Assembly: GCA_964481005.1 (NCBI GenBank)
Contig: CAYZRY010000006.1
Location: 1 to 48,644, forward strand
Reading direction: 5' to 3'
Source of the DNA: CAYZRY01 sp964481005
GTDB lineage: Bacteria > Bacillota_I > Bacilli_A > RF39 > UBA660
DNA length: 48,644 nt
This document shows, in pieces, positions 15,339 to 23,826 of this stretch. The translations under genes were made by a program, and so were the position numbers. The notes under the pieces are model-generated. The model did not search any database. It was not told where the DNA came from and worked only from the letters and a program-made list of their open reading frames with translations. Each line of letters begins with the position of its first letter. Position 1 is the first letter of the stretch.

Positions 15339-16412
15339 CTACTTATTTTTATCATAAGCTTTTTTACCAATAGAGACAAACTGACTGATATTTTCTTTGA
15401 GAGCTTTTTTCTCTTCATTTGATAATTTACCATAGTTTGTACCTATTTTTTGAATGTAATTTATAATCGATTTGATTTTGCTCATATCCGATACTTTAGT
15501 GCCATCTTTGGCATCTAGTATATCGAATAGTTCGTTGAAGAATACTTCCTTTTGATGATTGTCATATTTGCGGAGCCATTCATTTAATACTTCGTTGATA
15601 AACTTGGAAAATTTAGATTGCTCGGCTAGGATGAATGAATCATCAAAGACTTTCCAGTTTAATAGATCGTGCTGATACATGCGCTTCTTGTAACTGTCGA
15701 CAAATATTTTTTCACCGACTGAATACATACACATTCCAACGACTGTATCTTTTGGATAATAATTAGTTATTTTAAGTTTCTTTTCTCTGATATTTATAGC
15801 GATATCTTCGTCAAAACCAGGAGCATCAAAACTGTAGACTTTAGTTATTTTACTGCGCAGTAAGCCAAGGGCATTACCTGAGGCAAAGATAGCTAAATTA
15901 CCACCTTTAGAATGTCCTGCAACAATTACTTTACCACGATATTTAAGAAGCATTCTATTGAGATACTTCAGTGCATCTTTTTGAGCTGGAATAGACTTTT
16001 GATAAGACATGTTGAAGTCTTCTTTCCAAGAGATTAAAAGACGATCTGTTCCGCGATATAGAATTAATTTAGGACTATTTGGAACATGGTAAACAATTGC
16101 AGAAAATTGTTTTTCAGTATCGTAATCGATCTCATCGACATAGTCACTAATCATTATCTGTTTGTATCTTTTAGCTTTGATAATTGCTTCTAAATATTTC
16201 TTTAAATCACTACCACGATACATATCTTTGTAGTATGACTTATCTTTCTTAGTGATACTTCTTAGAAGTGGAATAAGGGCTCTTTTAGCCTTGAACTCTT
16301 CATCATAGACCAAATATGAAAGAGCCGAGAAAATAGCGATATCAACCTCATTTAAAGGGCTTTCTGTAAAAGATACATTTTGATAATTTTCAATATATTT
16401 TAATATGCTCAT
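15339..16412 (-). CDS. DUF2974 (Mbeg1-like) alpha/beta hydrolase
   Basis: 357 aa. The lipase-like core shows I-L-Y-R-G-T-D near residue 119 (oxyanion region) and the nucleophile elbow A-G-H-S-K-G-G-N-L-A with Ser168. V-Y-S-F-D-A-P-G-F-D-E, a little further on, holds a likely catalytic Asp. This is the pattern of the DUF2974/Mbeg1-like family found in many gut Bacillota. No signal peptide is seen, so it is probably cytoplasmic. The C-terminal ~110 residues are helical and charged. It overlaps uvrC by four bases (ATGA) and so is coupled to it. Substrate unknown. Confidence 0.87.
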   Translation of the reverse strand: MSILKYIENYQNVSFTESPLNEVDIAIFSALSYLVYDEEFKAKRALIPLLRSITKKDKSYYKDMYRGSDLKKYLEAIIKAKRYKQIMISDYVDEIDYDTEKQFSAIVYHVPNSPKLILYRGTDRLLISWKEDFNMSYQKSIPAQKDALKYLNRMLLKYRGKVIVAGHSKGGNLAIFASGNALGLLRSKITKVYSFDAPGFDEDIAINIREKKLKITNYYPKDTVVGMCMYSVGEKIFVDSYKKRMYQHDLLNWKVFDDSFILAEQSKFSKFINEVLNEWLRKYDNHQKEVFFNELFDILDAKDGTKVSDMSKIKSIINYIQKIGTNYGKLSNEEKKALKENISQFVSIGKKAYDKNK

Positions 16413-18175
16413 GTTAACTCCTTAAGATATTTATATAAGTCTTCGGCCAAAGATGGACCAATAATTTTAGCTAGTTCATCGATGCTTGCTTCTTTCATTT
16501 TTTTAACAGATGGAAAATGCTTTTGCAGCTCTTTCTTGCGAACTTCGCCGATGCCCGCCACACCATCTAGTAAACTACTTAACATTCCCTTACTTTTAAT
16601 TTGACGATGATAAGTAATGGCAAAGCGATGAACTTCTTCCTGAATGCGCGATAGATACAAAAAGAGACTACTATCTTTTTTGATATTTAACTCCTCAAGT
16701 GATGAATTAATAACACTGCTACTGCGATGTCTAGCATCTTTCTTAAGACCGATAATCTCGACCTTTACACCAAGTGAATCGATAACTTCTTTGGCAGCAC
16801 TTACTTGCAGTTCTCCCCCATCAATTAATAGGAGATCACTAGCTTCCTCTTCATTCATGATAACTTTGTAGTAGCGCCTGTAAATAGCTTCTTTCATTGC
16901 TGCTAAATCATCTATTTTATCAGTGTTGATGCGAAATTTGCGATAGGCATTTTTATTGGCAACAAAGTAATCGAAAGATACCGAAGCACTGACATAAAAT
17001 GTTCCAAATAGATGGGAATTATCAAAAGCTTCGATACGTTTGATATCTTTGCCAAGAAGCTTGTTTAATTCCTCTATCGCTTGCTGTCTTTTTTCATCTT
17101 TGGCAGCGACTAGCTCTTCTTTTTCTTCAAGTAAGATCTTAGCATTATCCATAGCTAAATCTAGTAACTTTTTAACTCTTCCTTTGACCGGAGAACTTAC
17201 CTTTGTTTTAAGATAATCTTCAAGTAAGTTATTATCTATATTTGATGGAACAACAAGTTCCTTAGGCAGTAAACTTTTCTTATCATAGTGTTTGATAATA
17301 TATTCAGTAAGTAGCTCACTATCCTCATCGAAGGATGCGACAATATCACTGTGCACCGTGAAAAGTTTTCCCTCACGGATATAAAATATTACTATTGAAA
17401 TATAATTGTTATTTCGGTAGAAGTTAATCAAATCAAAATTGTAATTATCAGGAAGTTCAATCTTTTGTTTAGAAAGAGTTATCTCAACTGAATCAAGCAT
17501 CTCTTTTAACTCTTTAGCTTTTTCAAAGTTTAATTTACTTGATGCCTCATACATCTCTTCTTTAATTTTACTAACTATTTTATCACTATTACCATTTAAA
17601 AAAGAAGTTACTTCTTTGATCATTTTATCTGTTACTTCTTCTGGTATTTTAGAAGCACAATAACCGAGACACTCACCTAGATGATAATAAAGACAAAGAT
17701 TTTTCTTTAACGGATCACACTTTCTTAAAGGATAAATCCTATTTAACATCGCTACTGTCTTTTTAGCAGCTATAACATTGGGAAAAGGACCAAATAAAGT
17801 AGCATTCTTTTTCCTCTTAATATTTCTAACTACTCTTAGTATTGGACCATTTGTCTTATCAAGTTCAATATAAGGATATGACTTATCATCTTTAAGTAAA
17901 ATATTATATTTGGGATTATATTTTTTAATTAAATTTATTTCTAAAATTAAAGCTTCTAGTTCAGTCGAAGTAACAATGTATTTAATATCGTAAATGTCAT
18001 TTACTAACATTTTTGTTTTACCACTTATAGCATGAGTAAAATAGCTATTAACTCTTTTTTTAAGGTTCTTAGCTTTACCAACGTAGATGATGTGACCATC
18101 ACGATTTAACATTTGATAGCTACCTGCTTCATTTGGAAGCAAGGCTAATTTTCTTTTTAAATCTTCACTACTCAT
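16409..18175 (-). CDS. uvrC: Excinuclease ABC subunit C
   Basis: 588 aa. Domains in order: GIY-YIG nuclease (L-P-N-E-A-G-S-Y-Q-M near residue 12, then I-I-Y-V-G-K-A-K-N-L-K-K-R-V), a Cys-containing stretch (C-D-P, C-L-Y-Y-H, C-L-G-Y-C), UVR motif (L-N-F-E-K-A-K-E-L-K-E-M), RNase H-like domain (I-E-A-F-D-N-S-H-L-F-G) and helix-hairpin-helix pairs at the end (L-D-G-V-A-G-I-G). It makes the dual incisions in nucleotide excision repair with UvrAB. The ATG at 18175, with GGGAG upstream, is preferred; the 29-codon longer reading crosses the promoter region. Confidence 0.96.
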   Translation of the reverse strand: MSSEDLKRKLALLPNEAGSYQMLNRDGHIIYVGKAKNLKKRVNSYFTHAISGKTKMLVNDIYDIKYIVTSTELEALILEINLIKKYNPKYNILLKDDKSYPYIELDKTNGPILRVVRNIKRKKNATLFGPFPNVIAAKKTVAMLNRIYPLRKCDPLKKNLCLYYHLGECLGYCASKIPEEVTDKMIKEVTSFLNGNSDKIVSKIKEEMYEASSKLNFEKAKELKEMLDSVEITLSKQKIELPDNYNFDLINFYRNNNYISIVIFYIREGKLFTVHSDIVASFDEDSELLTEYIIKHYDKKSLLPKELVVPSNIDNNLLEDYLKTKVSSPVKGRVKKLLDLAMDNAKILLEEKEELVAAKDEKRQQAIEELNKLLGKDIKRIEAFDNSHLFGTFYVSASVSFDYFVANKNAYRKFRINTDKIDDLAAMKEAIYRRYYKVIMNEEEASDLLLIDGGELQVSAAKEVIDSLGVKVEIIGLKKDARHRSSSVINSSLEELNIKKDSSLFLYLSRIQEEVHRFAITYHRQIKSKGMLSSLLDGVAGIGEVRKKELQKHFPSVKKMKEASIDELAKIIGPSLAEDLYKYLKELT

Positions 18176-18191
18176 AGTTACTCCCGCTAAT

Positions 18192-18234
18192 ATTATAACA
18201 AATTTTAGATAATTTAGGTATTTAATTGTATAAT
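18192..18234. promoter_or_regulatory. Divergent promoter region uvrC / yigZ
   Basis: Two -10 boxes face away from each other: TATAAT on the minus strand (18192-18197) for uvrC and TATAAT on the plus strand (18229-18234) for yigZ. Neither has a strong -35. Confidence 0.5.
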
Positions 18235-18252
18235 GTAAGTAGAGGTAGTTTG

Positions 18253-18825
18253 ATGAAAACAATCAGTAATTATTTAGAAAATAGTTTAATTATTAAAAAA
18301 AGTAAATTTATTGCTTGCTTATATCCACTTGTGGATGAAGATAAGGTCAAGGAAATAGTTGAACAAATTCGCAAGGATCATCCCAAAAGTAGACATGTCT
18401 GTTATGCCTATATAATTGGTGAAAAGATGGCTTACAGTGATGATGGTGAACCAGCTGGAACTGCAGGGTCGAGAGTTCTTGAGATGATGAAACTAAAAGA
18501 GATGGATTATACACTTGCCATCATTATCAGATATTTTGGAGGAGTGAAACTTGGAACCGGACCACTTGCCAAAGCTTACCAAGATGTTGTAAGTACTGCG
18601 ATAGAAAGCAAGCTAAAAGATTTTAGTGATAGTATTATCATCGAAGTTATAACGACTTATGATGAAGCTGAGCAAATTAAAAGAGGCTTTAAAGAATATA
18701 TAATCAGTGAAACCTACGACCAAAAGGTCAGTCTTAGATTAAATATTCCGAAAGATATAATTGAAACATTTAGTTATAAATATAAGCCTTTAGAAGAATC
18801 TATTTACATAAAAAAAAGCTCATAG
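18253..18825 (+). CDS. yigZ: YigZ/IMPACT family protein
   Basis: 190 aa. The conserved IMPACT core is clear: S-K-F-I-A near residue 16, H-P-K-S-R-H-V-C-Y-A-Y, Y-S-D-D-G-E-P-A-G-T-A-G, and V-I-R-Y-F-G-G-V-K-L-G-T-G-P-L-like text (I-I-R-Y-F-G-G-V-K-L-G-T-G-P-L-A-K-A-Y). A C-terminal ferredoxin-like domain follows. In eukaryotes IMPACT affects GCN1/GCN2; the bacterial role is unsettled. The ATG at 18253 with AGAGG upstream is chosen over a TTG that overlaps the -10 box. It is one of the few plus-strand genes. Confidence 0.92.
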   Translation: MKTISNYLENSLIIKKSKFIACLYPLVDEDKVKEIVEQIRKDHPKSRHVCYAYIIGEKMAYSDDGEPAGTAGSRVLEMMKLKEMDYTLAIIIRYFGGVKLGTGPLAKAYQDVVSTAIESKLKDFSDSIIIEVITTYDEAEQIKRGFKEYIISETYDQKVSLRLNIPKDIIETFSYKYKPLEESIYIKKSS

Positions 18826-18835
18826 AGCTTTTTTT
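18811..18835. terminator. Bidirectional terminator between yigZ and cvpA
   Basis: AAAAAAAGCTC - ATA - GAGCTTTTTTT: an 11-bp stem with a 3-base loop and T-runs on both strands, between convergent genes. Confidence 0.85.
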
Positions 18836-19541
18836 AATATTTTAATCCACTTACTTTAAGTTTACCTGAATCGACTAACTTTCTAACATAGTCAGTAGTA
18901 ATAAGTTTATTATCGATCATGACTTGAATAGATTTTCTATTAAGTTCAGTCTTATCAGTAGTATTTTTATATTCTTTTGTAAGATCAGCTAGATCATCAA
19001 AAGTTCCAACTAAACTTTTAGCCATAGTATTTAATACAGGTGTCCCCCGCAGAATGATCGGTTTGAGTTTTGACTCGGCAATTACTCCTTGATTAAATAC
19101 TGGGTAAGATAGAATTAGACAAACGATGAACATGAAGATGAATCCTTCGATAAGCCCTAGGAAGAATCCTAAGATTTTTGAAGCCATTCCAAAGATGATA
19201 GTTGCATTTAATACTTTCTCTAAAATATTGGTGAAAGTCAGAATTAAATTAAAGACAATCATTACTAATGAGAAGACTATTAAAAATGCAATTAATTGAT
19301 AGATGACGATGTTTAATACTGTCATACCTCTAAATGGACCTGAGAAGTTAAAGAATGGCAAATTGAGTGATAACCACTCAGCTAAAGGATTCTTTAAGAC
19401 AAACGAGATAATTATTACTAGGAAATAACCAATAGTCATAACTAACTCTTTAAAGAAACCTCTCTTCATTCCGATAACACCGGCACAAAGTATTAGTAAA
19501 ACAATTACAACGTCAATGACATTTAGACCAAATATATTCAT
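18834..19541 (-). CDS. CvpA family membrane protein
   Basis: 235 aa. Starts M-N-I-F-G-L-N-V-I-D-V-V-I-V-L-L with G-M-K-R-G-F-F-K-E-L in the first loop, the classical CvpA pattern. Four hydrophobic segments (about 6-24, 32-49, 75-104, 114-143) are followed by a polar tail. CvpA was named for colicin V production in E. coli and its molecular role remains unclear. The ATG at 19541 has AAAGGAGGA upstream; the longer reading from TTG includes that ribosome binding site. It lies 26 bases after mutS, as in many Bacillota where cvpA neighbours mutS2 genes. Confidence 0.87.
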   Translation of the reverse strand: MNIFGLNVIDVVIVLLILCAGVIGMKRGFFKELVMTIGYFLVIIISFVLKNPLAEWLSLNLPFFNFSGPFRGMTVLNIVIYQLIAFLIVFSLVMIVFNLILTFTNILEKVLNATIIFGMASKILGFFLGLIEGFIFMFIVCLILSYPVFNQGVIAESKLKPIILRGTPVLNTMAKSLVGTFDDLADLTKEYKNTTDKTELNRKSIQVMIDNKLITTDYVRKLVDSGKLKVSGLKY

Positions 19542-19567
19542 ATATCCTCCTTTAGACAATTATATAT

Positions 19568-22114
19568 TTATTTTTTATCATTTTCAATTTCTTTTTGAAG
19601 TTCATATATTTTATTGAGAGCTTCAATAGGAGTCATTGTCAAAGGATCTAAATCCTTTATTGTTTTGATTAATTTATTTTCAAGTGGTGGTTGTTCTTCC
19701 TCTAAGAAAAGACTTGTTTGAGTAAAAGTTTTATTCTTTTGCTCTTTTTTCTCATAGACATCGAGGATGTCTCTAGCTCGTTCTATTACTTCGTTTGGTA
19801 GATGAGCAAGTGATGCTACATGAATACCGTAACTCTTATCGATAGCACCTGCTTTAACTTTGTGATGGAAGATTAGTCTTCCCTCTTCTTCACTGGCACT
19901 GACATGGATATTTTTAAGTTTTAATAGCTGCAAACTAGCCGTGGTCAGTTCGTGATAATGGGTTGAGAAAAGTGTTTTAGCACCAATTTTATCATGAATA
20001 TGTTCAATGATAGCTTGGGCTAGACTCATTCCATCAAAAGTAGCAGTTCCCCTTCCTAGTTCATCGAAGATAAGTAAACTTTCACTAGTAGCGTTGGCCA
20101 GAGCATTGTTTGCTTCTTTCATTTCGACCATGAAAGTAGAATCTCCACTAACTAGATCATCACTAGCGCCAATTCTTGTAAAGATTTTATCAAAAAGAGG
20201 CATTTCACAGCTACTAGCAGCGACAAATGATCCTATTTGAAGCATGATAGCAGTTATTGCTACTTGTCTCATATAGGTCGATTTACCAGCCATATTAGGA
20301 CCAGTTATCAAAAGAATAGTTGTATCTTTATCCATTGAAACATCGTTAGTGATATATTTATCTTTGATGACTTTTTCAACAACCGGATGACGAGATCCTT
20401 TGATACAAATGTGTCCTTTATCACTGATTAGTGGTCTGACATAATTATTTTTGTCAGCAACAGTCGCTAGGGATAATAACATATCGACCTCGGCTATTAC
20501 TTTACTTGAATTCTGAATGGCTCTGGTGTACTTTTTAGTTTCTTCACGAAGCTCTAAAAATAGTTTATATTCTAGTTCGAAAATCTTTTCTTCGGCATTT
20601 AGAATAATATTTTCTTTCTCTTTAAGTAGTGGTGTAACAAAGCGTTCACAATTAGAAAGAGTCTGTTTACGTTCATAGTTAAACTCTTCTTTTAACTGAG
20701 AAATAGATCCTTTAGATATTTCGATATAGTAACCAAATACTTTATTGAAACCTACTTTCAAGCCCTTTATTCCTGTTCGCTCACGCTCTTCTTGCTCTAT
20801 TTGAAGAATGAAATCTTTAGAACCACTACGAATAGCTTTAAGTTCATCAAGTTCATGATTGTATCCTGCTTTGATGATATTACCTTCACGAATAGTAATA
20901 GGTGCTTCTTCATTTACAGCTTTATCTAGTAAAAGATATAAGTCATCTAAATTTTCAATGTTTTTATCATATTTTAATTCTTCTAAAATATTTCTTATTT
21001 TAGGAAAAGTAGCAATCGATCTTTTAAGTTGTAAAAGATCTCGACCGTTTAAATTACCATAGTTAATTCTACCTAGTAATCGTTCTAGGTCATAGACATC
21101 TTTAAGTAAGTTTTCTAAGTCATCTTTTAAAATAAATTCAGTTAAAAACTTTTCAATGATATCATAGCGACGCTCTAATTCTGCTTTGTCTCTAAGTGGG
21201 TTTAAAATAGTATTTTTAAGTAATCTACTTCCCATCGCCGTCTTTGTTTTATCAAGTAACCAAAGCAGAGAATACTGTCGGTCTAGGCTTCTAATTGTTT
21301 CGACTAGCTCGAGATTTCGCTGACTGTGAATATCGAATTCTAAGTATTTATTACTACTTAATACTTCGACTTCTTGTAAGTGTTTTAACTCGCCTTTTTT
21401 ATTACTCAAAATGTAAGCAAGTAAATGTTTAACACTTGTCTCCAGCCTAATATCTGATAAGTTTTTATATAAATAATTGTAATCATCTTGATCGTAAGCT
21501 TGCTCGACAATCGTAACTTGGACCATGTTCTTACGCAGCTCATCAACTAGTTGTCTATCGATGTTACTACTGACAATTAACTCAGCTACACGTCGCCTGC
21601 TGACTTCTTTAATTATCTTATCACTATCGTAGTCAACTAACGTAACATAGAAGTGTCCGGTTGAAATATCAGCAAAACTAAAACCATAGCAATGATTAAA
21701 ATCGTAGATACTAGCTACGTAATTATTATCATTTGATGATAAGGTATCATCGAGAATTGTTCCCTTACTTACAACTTGAACTACTCCTCGTTCAACGACT
21801 CCCTTACTTTCTTTAGGATCAGTTAACTGCTCACAAATAGCAACTTTATAACCCTTATCAACTAATTTTTCTAGATATGGAAGATATGAATGAAAAGGAA
21901 CTCCGCACATTGGAATCTTTTCTTCAAGTGAGGCATTACGTCCAGTTAAAACTAATTCTAGTTCACGTGAGGCAATCTCAGCATCTTCGAAAAACATCTC
22001 GTAAAAGTCTCCAAGACGGTAGAATAAAATAGCATCTTGATAATTATCTTTAATTTCAAGATACTGTTTCATCATTGGACTAATTTTATTTCGATCTACT
22101 TCATGTCTTTTCAT
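19568..22114 (-). CDS. mutS: DNA mismatch repair protein MutS
   Basis: 848 aa, full length. The N-terminal mismatch-binding domain has M-M-K-Q-Y-L-E-I-K and F-Y-R-L-G-D-F-Y-E-M-F-F-E-D-A (the Phe-x-Glu wedge is F-Y-E). The ATPase domain has Walker A I-T-G-P-N-M-A-G-K-S-T-Y-M-R-Q, Walker B L-L-I-F-D-E-L-G-R-G-T-A-T-F-D-G, and S-T-H-Y-H-E-L-T. It recognises mispairs and recruits MutL. AGGTGAAGAG precedes the ATG. The YlbL-like protease gene ends 75 bases upstream after its own terminator. Confidence 0.98.
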   Translation of the reverse strand: MKRHEVDRNKISPMMKQYLEIKDNYQDAILFYRLGDFYEMFFEDAEIASRELELVLTGRNASLEEKIPMCGVPFHSYLPYLEKLVDKGYKVAICEQLTDPKESKGVVERGVVQVVSKGTILDDTLSSNDNNYVASIYDFNHCYGFSFADISTGHFYVTLVDYDSDKIIKEVSRRRVAELIVSSNIDRQLVDELRKNMVQVTIVEQAYDQDDYNYLYKNLSDIRLETSVKHLLAYILSNKKGELKHLQEVEVLSSNKYLEFDIHSQRNLELVETIRSLDRQYSLLWLLDKTKTAMGSRLLKNTILNPLRDKAELERRYDIIEKFLTEFILKDDLENLLKDVYDLERLLGRINYGNLNGRDLLQLKRSIATFPKIRNILEELKYDKNIENLDDLYLLLDKAVNEEAPITIREGNIIKAGYNHELDELKAIRSGSKDFILQIEQEERERTGIKGLKVGFNKVFGYYIEISKGSISQLKEEFNYERKQTLSNCERFVTPLLKEKENIILNAEEKIFELEYKLFLELREETKKYTRAIQNSSKVIAEVDMLLSLATVADKNNYVRPLISDKGHICIKGSRHPVVEKVIKDKYITNDVSMDKDTTILLITGPNMAGKSTYMRQVAITAIMLQIGSFVAASSCEMPLFDKIFTRIGASDDLVSGDSTFMVEMKEANNALANATSESLLIFDELGRGTATFDGMSLAQAIIEHIHDKIGAKTLFSTHYHELTTASLQLLKLKNIHVSASEEEGRLIFHHKVKAGAIDKSYGIHVASLAHLPNEVIERARDILDVYEKKEQKNKTFTQTSLFLEEEQPPLENKLIKTIKDLDPLTMTPIEALNKIYELQKEIENDKK

Positions 22115-22170
22115 CTCTTCACCTGTAAATTATTATATCATAAGCCATACTTTTCTAAAAGAAATCAAAG

Positions 22171-22190
22171 AAAAAAGTATCGAAGATACT
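22171..22190 (-). terminator. Terminator after the PDZ/Lon-like protease gene
   Basis: Stem AGTATC / GATACT with a 3-base loop, followed on the minus strand by TTTTTTC. Confidence 0.75.
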
Positions 22191-23190
22191 ATTTTTCATT
22201 TAAGGCATTTATTGCTTCGGCAAAAGTCTTAACCGGAATTATTTTAATTTTACTTTTTCTTCTTTTAGCTTCTTTTAAAACTTCTTTGTAGTTATCACCA
22301 GCTGGAACAATAAAGATATCAGCTTTAGCTTTAATAGCTCCGTCTAACTTGTGGACTTCTCCCCCTATTGGTCCGACTCTTCCACCAGCTTCGATAGTTC
22401 CTGTTCCAACTATTTTTCTTCCTTTAGATAACTGGCCGCCACTAAGAGCATCATAGATTGATAAAGCTAGTGTTACTCCTCCAGAAGATCCTTGCTCAGC
22501 TTTATCAAATTTAAACTTTATTTTAGGGTCAGTTTCATATTTGGAATTATTCATTAGAATAATGCCAATTATTTTTCTTTCATTTTCCTTAATAACTTTA
22601 AAGTCTTGAATAATATTCTTTTTACCTCTTTTAAAGATAAATTTTATTTTTGAACCCACTTCTTTAGTACTTATATAATTTGATAACTCTTCCTGATTAA
22701 TTAGTATCTTTCCGTCGTAAGAAACTAGTTCATCACCAACGATTAAATCACCACGATTTTCAGGAATTACATAATAGAGAATATATTTAAGATCTTTTTC
22801 TAGATAAGTTTTACCAGATGCTTGGTAAGCTGTCTTGGTAGCTATCATCAAGGATTCATTTAAATCTAAATGATTGCGTTTTACAATATCTGCGTATGAT
22901 TCACTGTCTTCGTAGCCATAGGCTTTAAAACTGTCTACCTCCCATGATGGGATAAGTTTTCCTAAAACAAACGTAAGCGGAGTTCCTTTTAGCTGTCTGA
23001 CATAAGCCAGTGAAAAACTTCCCTTTTTGTTTTTAATACCACTAATTTCAAAACGATTACTGGTATCGATTGTTCCTCCTCCTATGGTTATATAGTAAGG
23101 AAGTGGAAACAAAATAAAAGCAACAATAATTGCTAGTATTATTAGTTCTTTGATCGTTTCTTTCAAATAAATGTTTTTAAGTAATTTCAT
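22189..23190 (-). CDS. SepM/YlbL-type PDZ and Lon-like serine protease
   Basis: 333 aa. One N-terminal membrane anchor (about residues 14-35), a PDZ-like domain in the middle (D-E-L-V-S-Y-D-G-K-I-L-I-N near residue 154), and a C-terminal S16 Lon-like domain. Catalytic Ser lies in E-Q-G-S-S-G-G-V-T-L-A-L and the catalytic Lys is probably in H-K-L-D-G-A-I-K-A-K. G-R-V-G-P-I-G-G-E is conserved. Relatives trim extracellular peptides or membrane proteins (SepM processes the competence peptide in Streptococcus mutans). The gene sits between mutS and a prepilin-like gene. Which substrate it cuts here is unknown. Confidence 0.9.
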   Translation of the reverse strand: MKLLKNIYLKETIKELIILAIIVAFILFPLPYYITIGGGTIDTSNRFEISGIKNKKGSFSLAYVRQLKGTPLTFVLGKLIPSWEVDSFKAYGYEDSESYADIVKRNHLDLNESLMIATKTAYQASGKTYLEKDLKYILYYVIPENRGDLIVGDELVSYDGKILINQEELSNYISTKEVGSKIKFIFKRGKKNIIQDFKVIKENERKIIGIILMNNSKYETDPKIKFKFDKAEQGSSGGVTLALSIYDALSGGQLSKGRKIVGTGTIEAGGRVGPIGGEVHKLDGAIKAKADIFIVPAGDNYKEVLKEAKRRKSKIKIIPVKTFAEAINALNEK

Positions 23191-23197
23191 TAAACCT

Positions 23198-23737
23198 CTA
23201 TATCTTAAGTTCTATATTAGCCATTCTTCCATCGTTAAAGATAATAATTAAACGCTTATATCCGTCATAAATTGAACCTACTGATGAAGTATATTCTGGA
23301 ATTGAATCAATGTAATCAGCAATGACACGGGGAAATTCTGCTTTGACAGCTTTAATTCCATCAGTACGATATTTAGTAGCAATAACCGTATCAATATCTA
23401 AATATGTTTTGGAAAATAATGTACGACAATAATTAGCTAAAGCAAGGTTACTACAAATTGAATCATCTTCGTATAAAATGTATGGTTTAGTGGCTAAACC
23501 TCCAAATATTTTATTAGCAGTTCCATTTGCTGCGTTTCTTTGAATATCGAGTATTATTGCATGTCTAACCATGTTAGCATCAAAAATACTACTGGCATTT
23601 TCATACTTTTCTTGGGCTTCATACTTAGCCATCAAAGGAACCATGTTGGCAAAAATAAAGGTGAACAAAGTCATGATAAATAAGCCTACGACAATAGCCT
23701 CGGCCATTAAGAAACCCCTTTTTCCAATTCTTTTCAT
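23198..23737 (-). CDS. Prepilin-like protein with type IV pilin N-terminus
   Basis: 179 aa. The N-terminus K-R-I-G-K-R-G / F-L-M-A-E-A-I-V-V fits a prepilin peptidase site: Gly at -1, Phe at +1 and Glu at +5, then a hydrophobic helix to about residue 32. The rest contains two Cys (C-S-N-L-A-L-A-N-Y-C) and a beta-like C-terminus (R-L-I-I-I-F-N-D-G-R-M). It resembles a ComG-type minor pseudopilin but I cannot name the member. AGGGAAG precedes the ATG. It is divergent from the secretion ATPase gene, which suggests they serve one machine. It is eight bases upstream of the protease gene and probably co-transcribed. Confidence 0.75.
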   Translation of the reverse strand: MKRIGKRGFLMAEAIVVGLFIMTLFTFIFANMVPLMAKYEAQEKYENASSIFDANMVRHAIILDIQRNAANGTANKIFGGLATKPYILYEDDSICSNLALANYCRTLFSKTYLDIDTVIATKYRTDGIKAVKAEFPRVIADYIDSIPEYTSSVGSIYDGYKRLIIIFNDGRMANIELKI

Positions 23738-23756
23738 AAAACTTCCCTTCCCTTTA

Positions 23757-23785
23757 TTGATTATCTTCTAAAAGTATTATATAAT
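23757..23785 (+). promoter_or_regulatory. Promoter of the secretion ATPase gene
   Basis: -35 TTGATT (23757-23762), a 17-base spacer and a perfect -10 TATAAT (23780-23785). AGGGGA lies just ahead of the ATG at 23827. The same gap must hold the divergent prepilin promoter, which I could not place well. Confidence 0.7.
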
Positions 23786-23826
23786 AATTAAGAATAAAAT
23801 ACCACAAGAAAATAAAAGGGGAATCT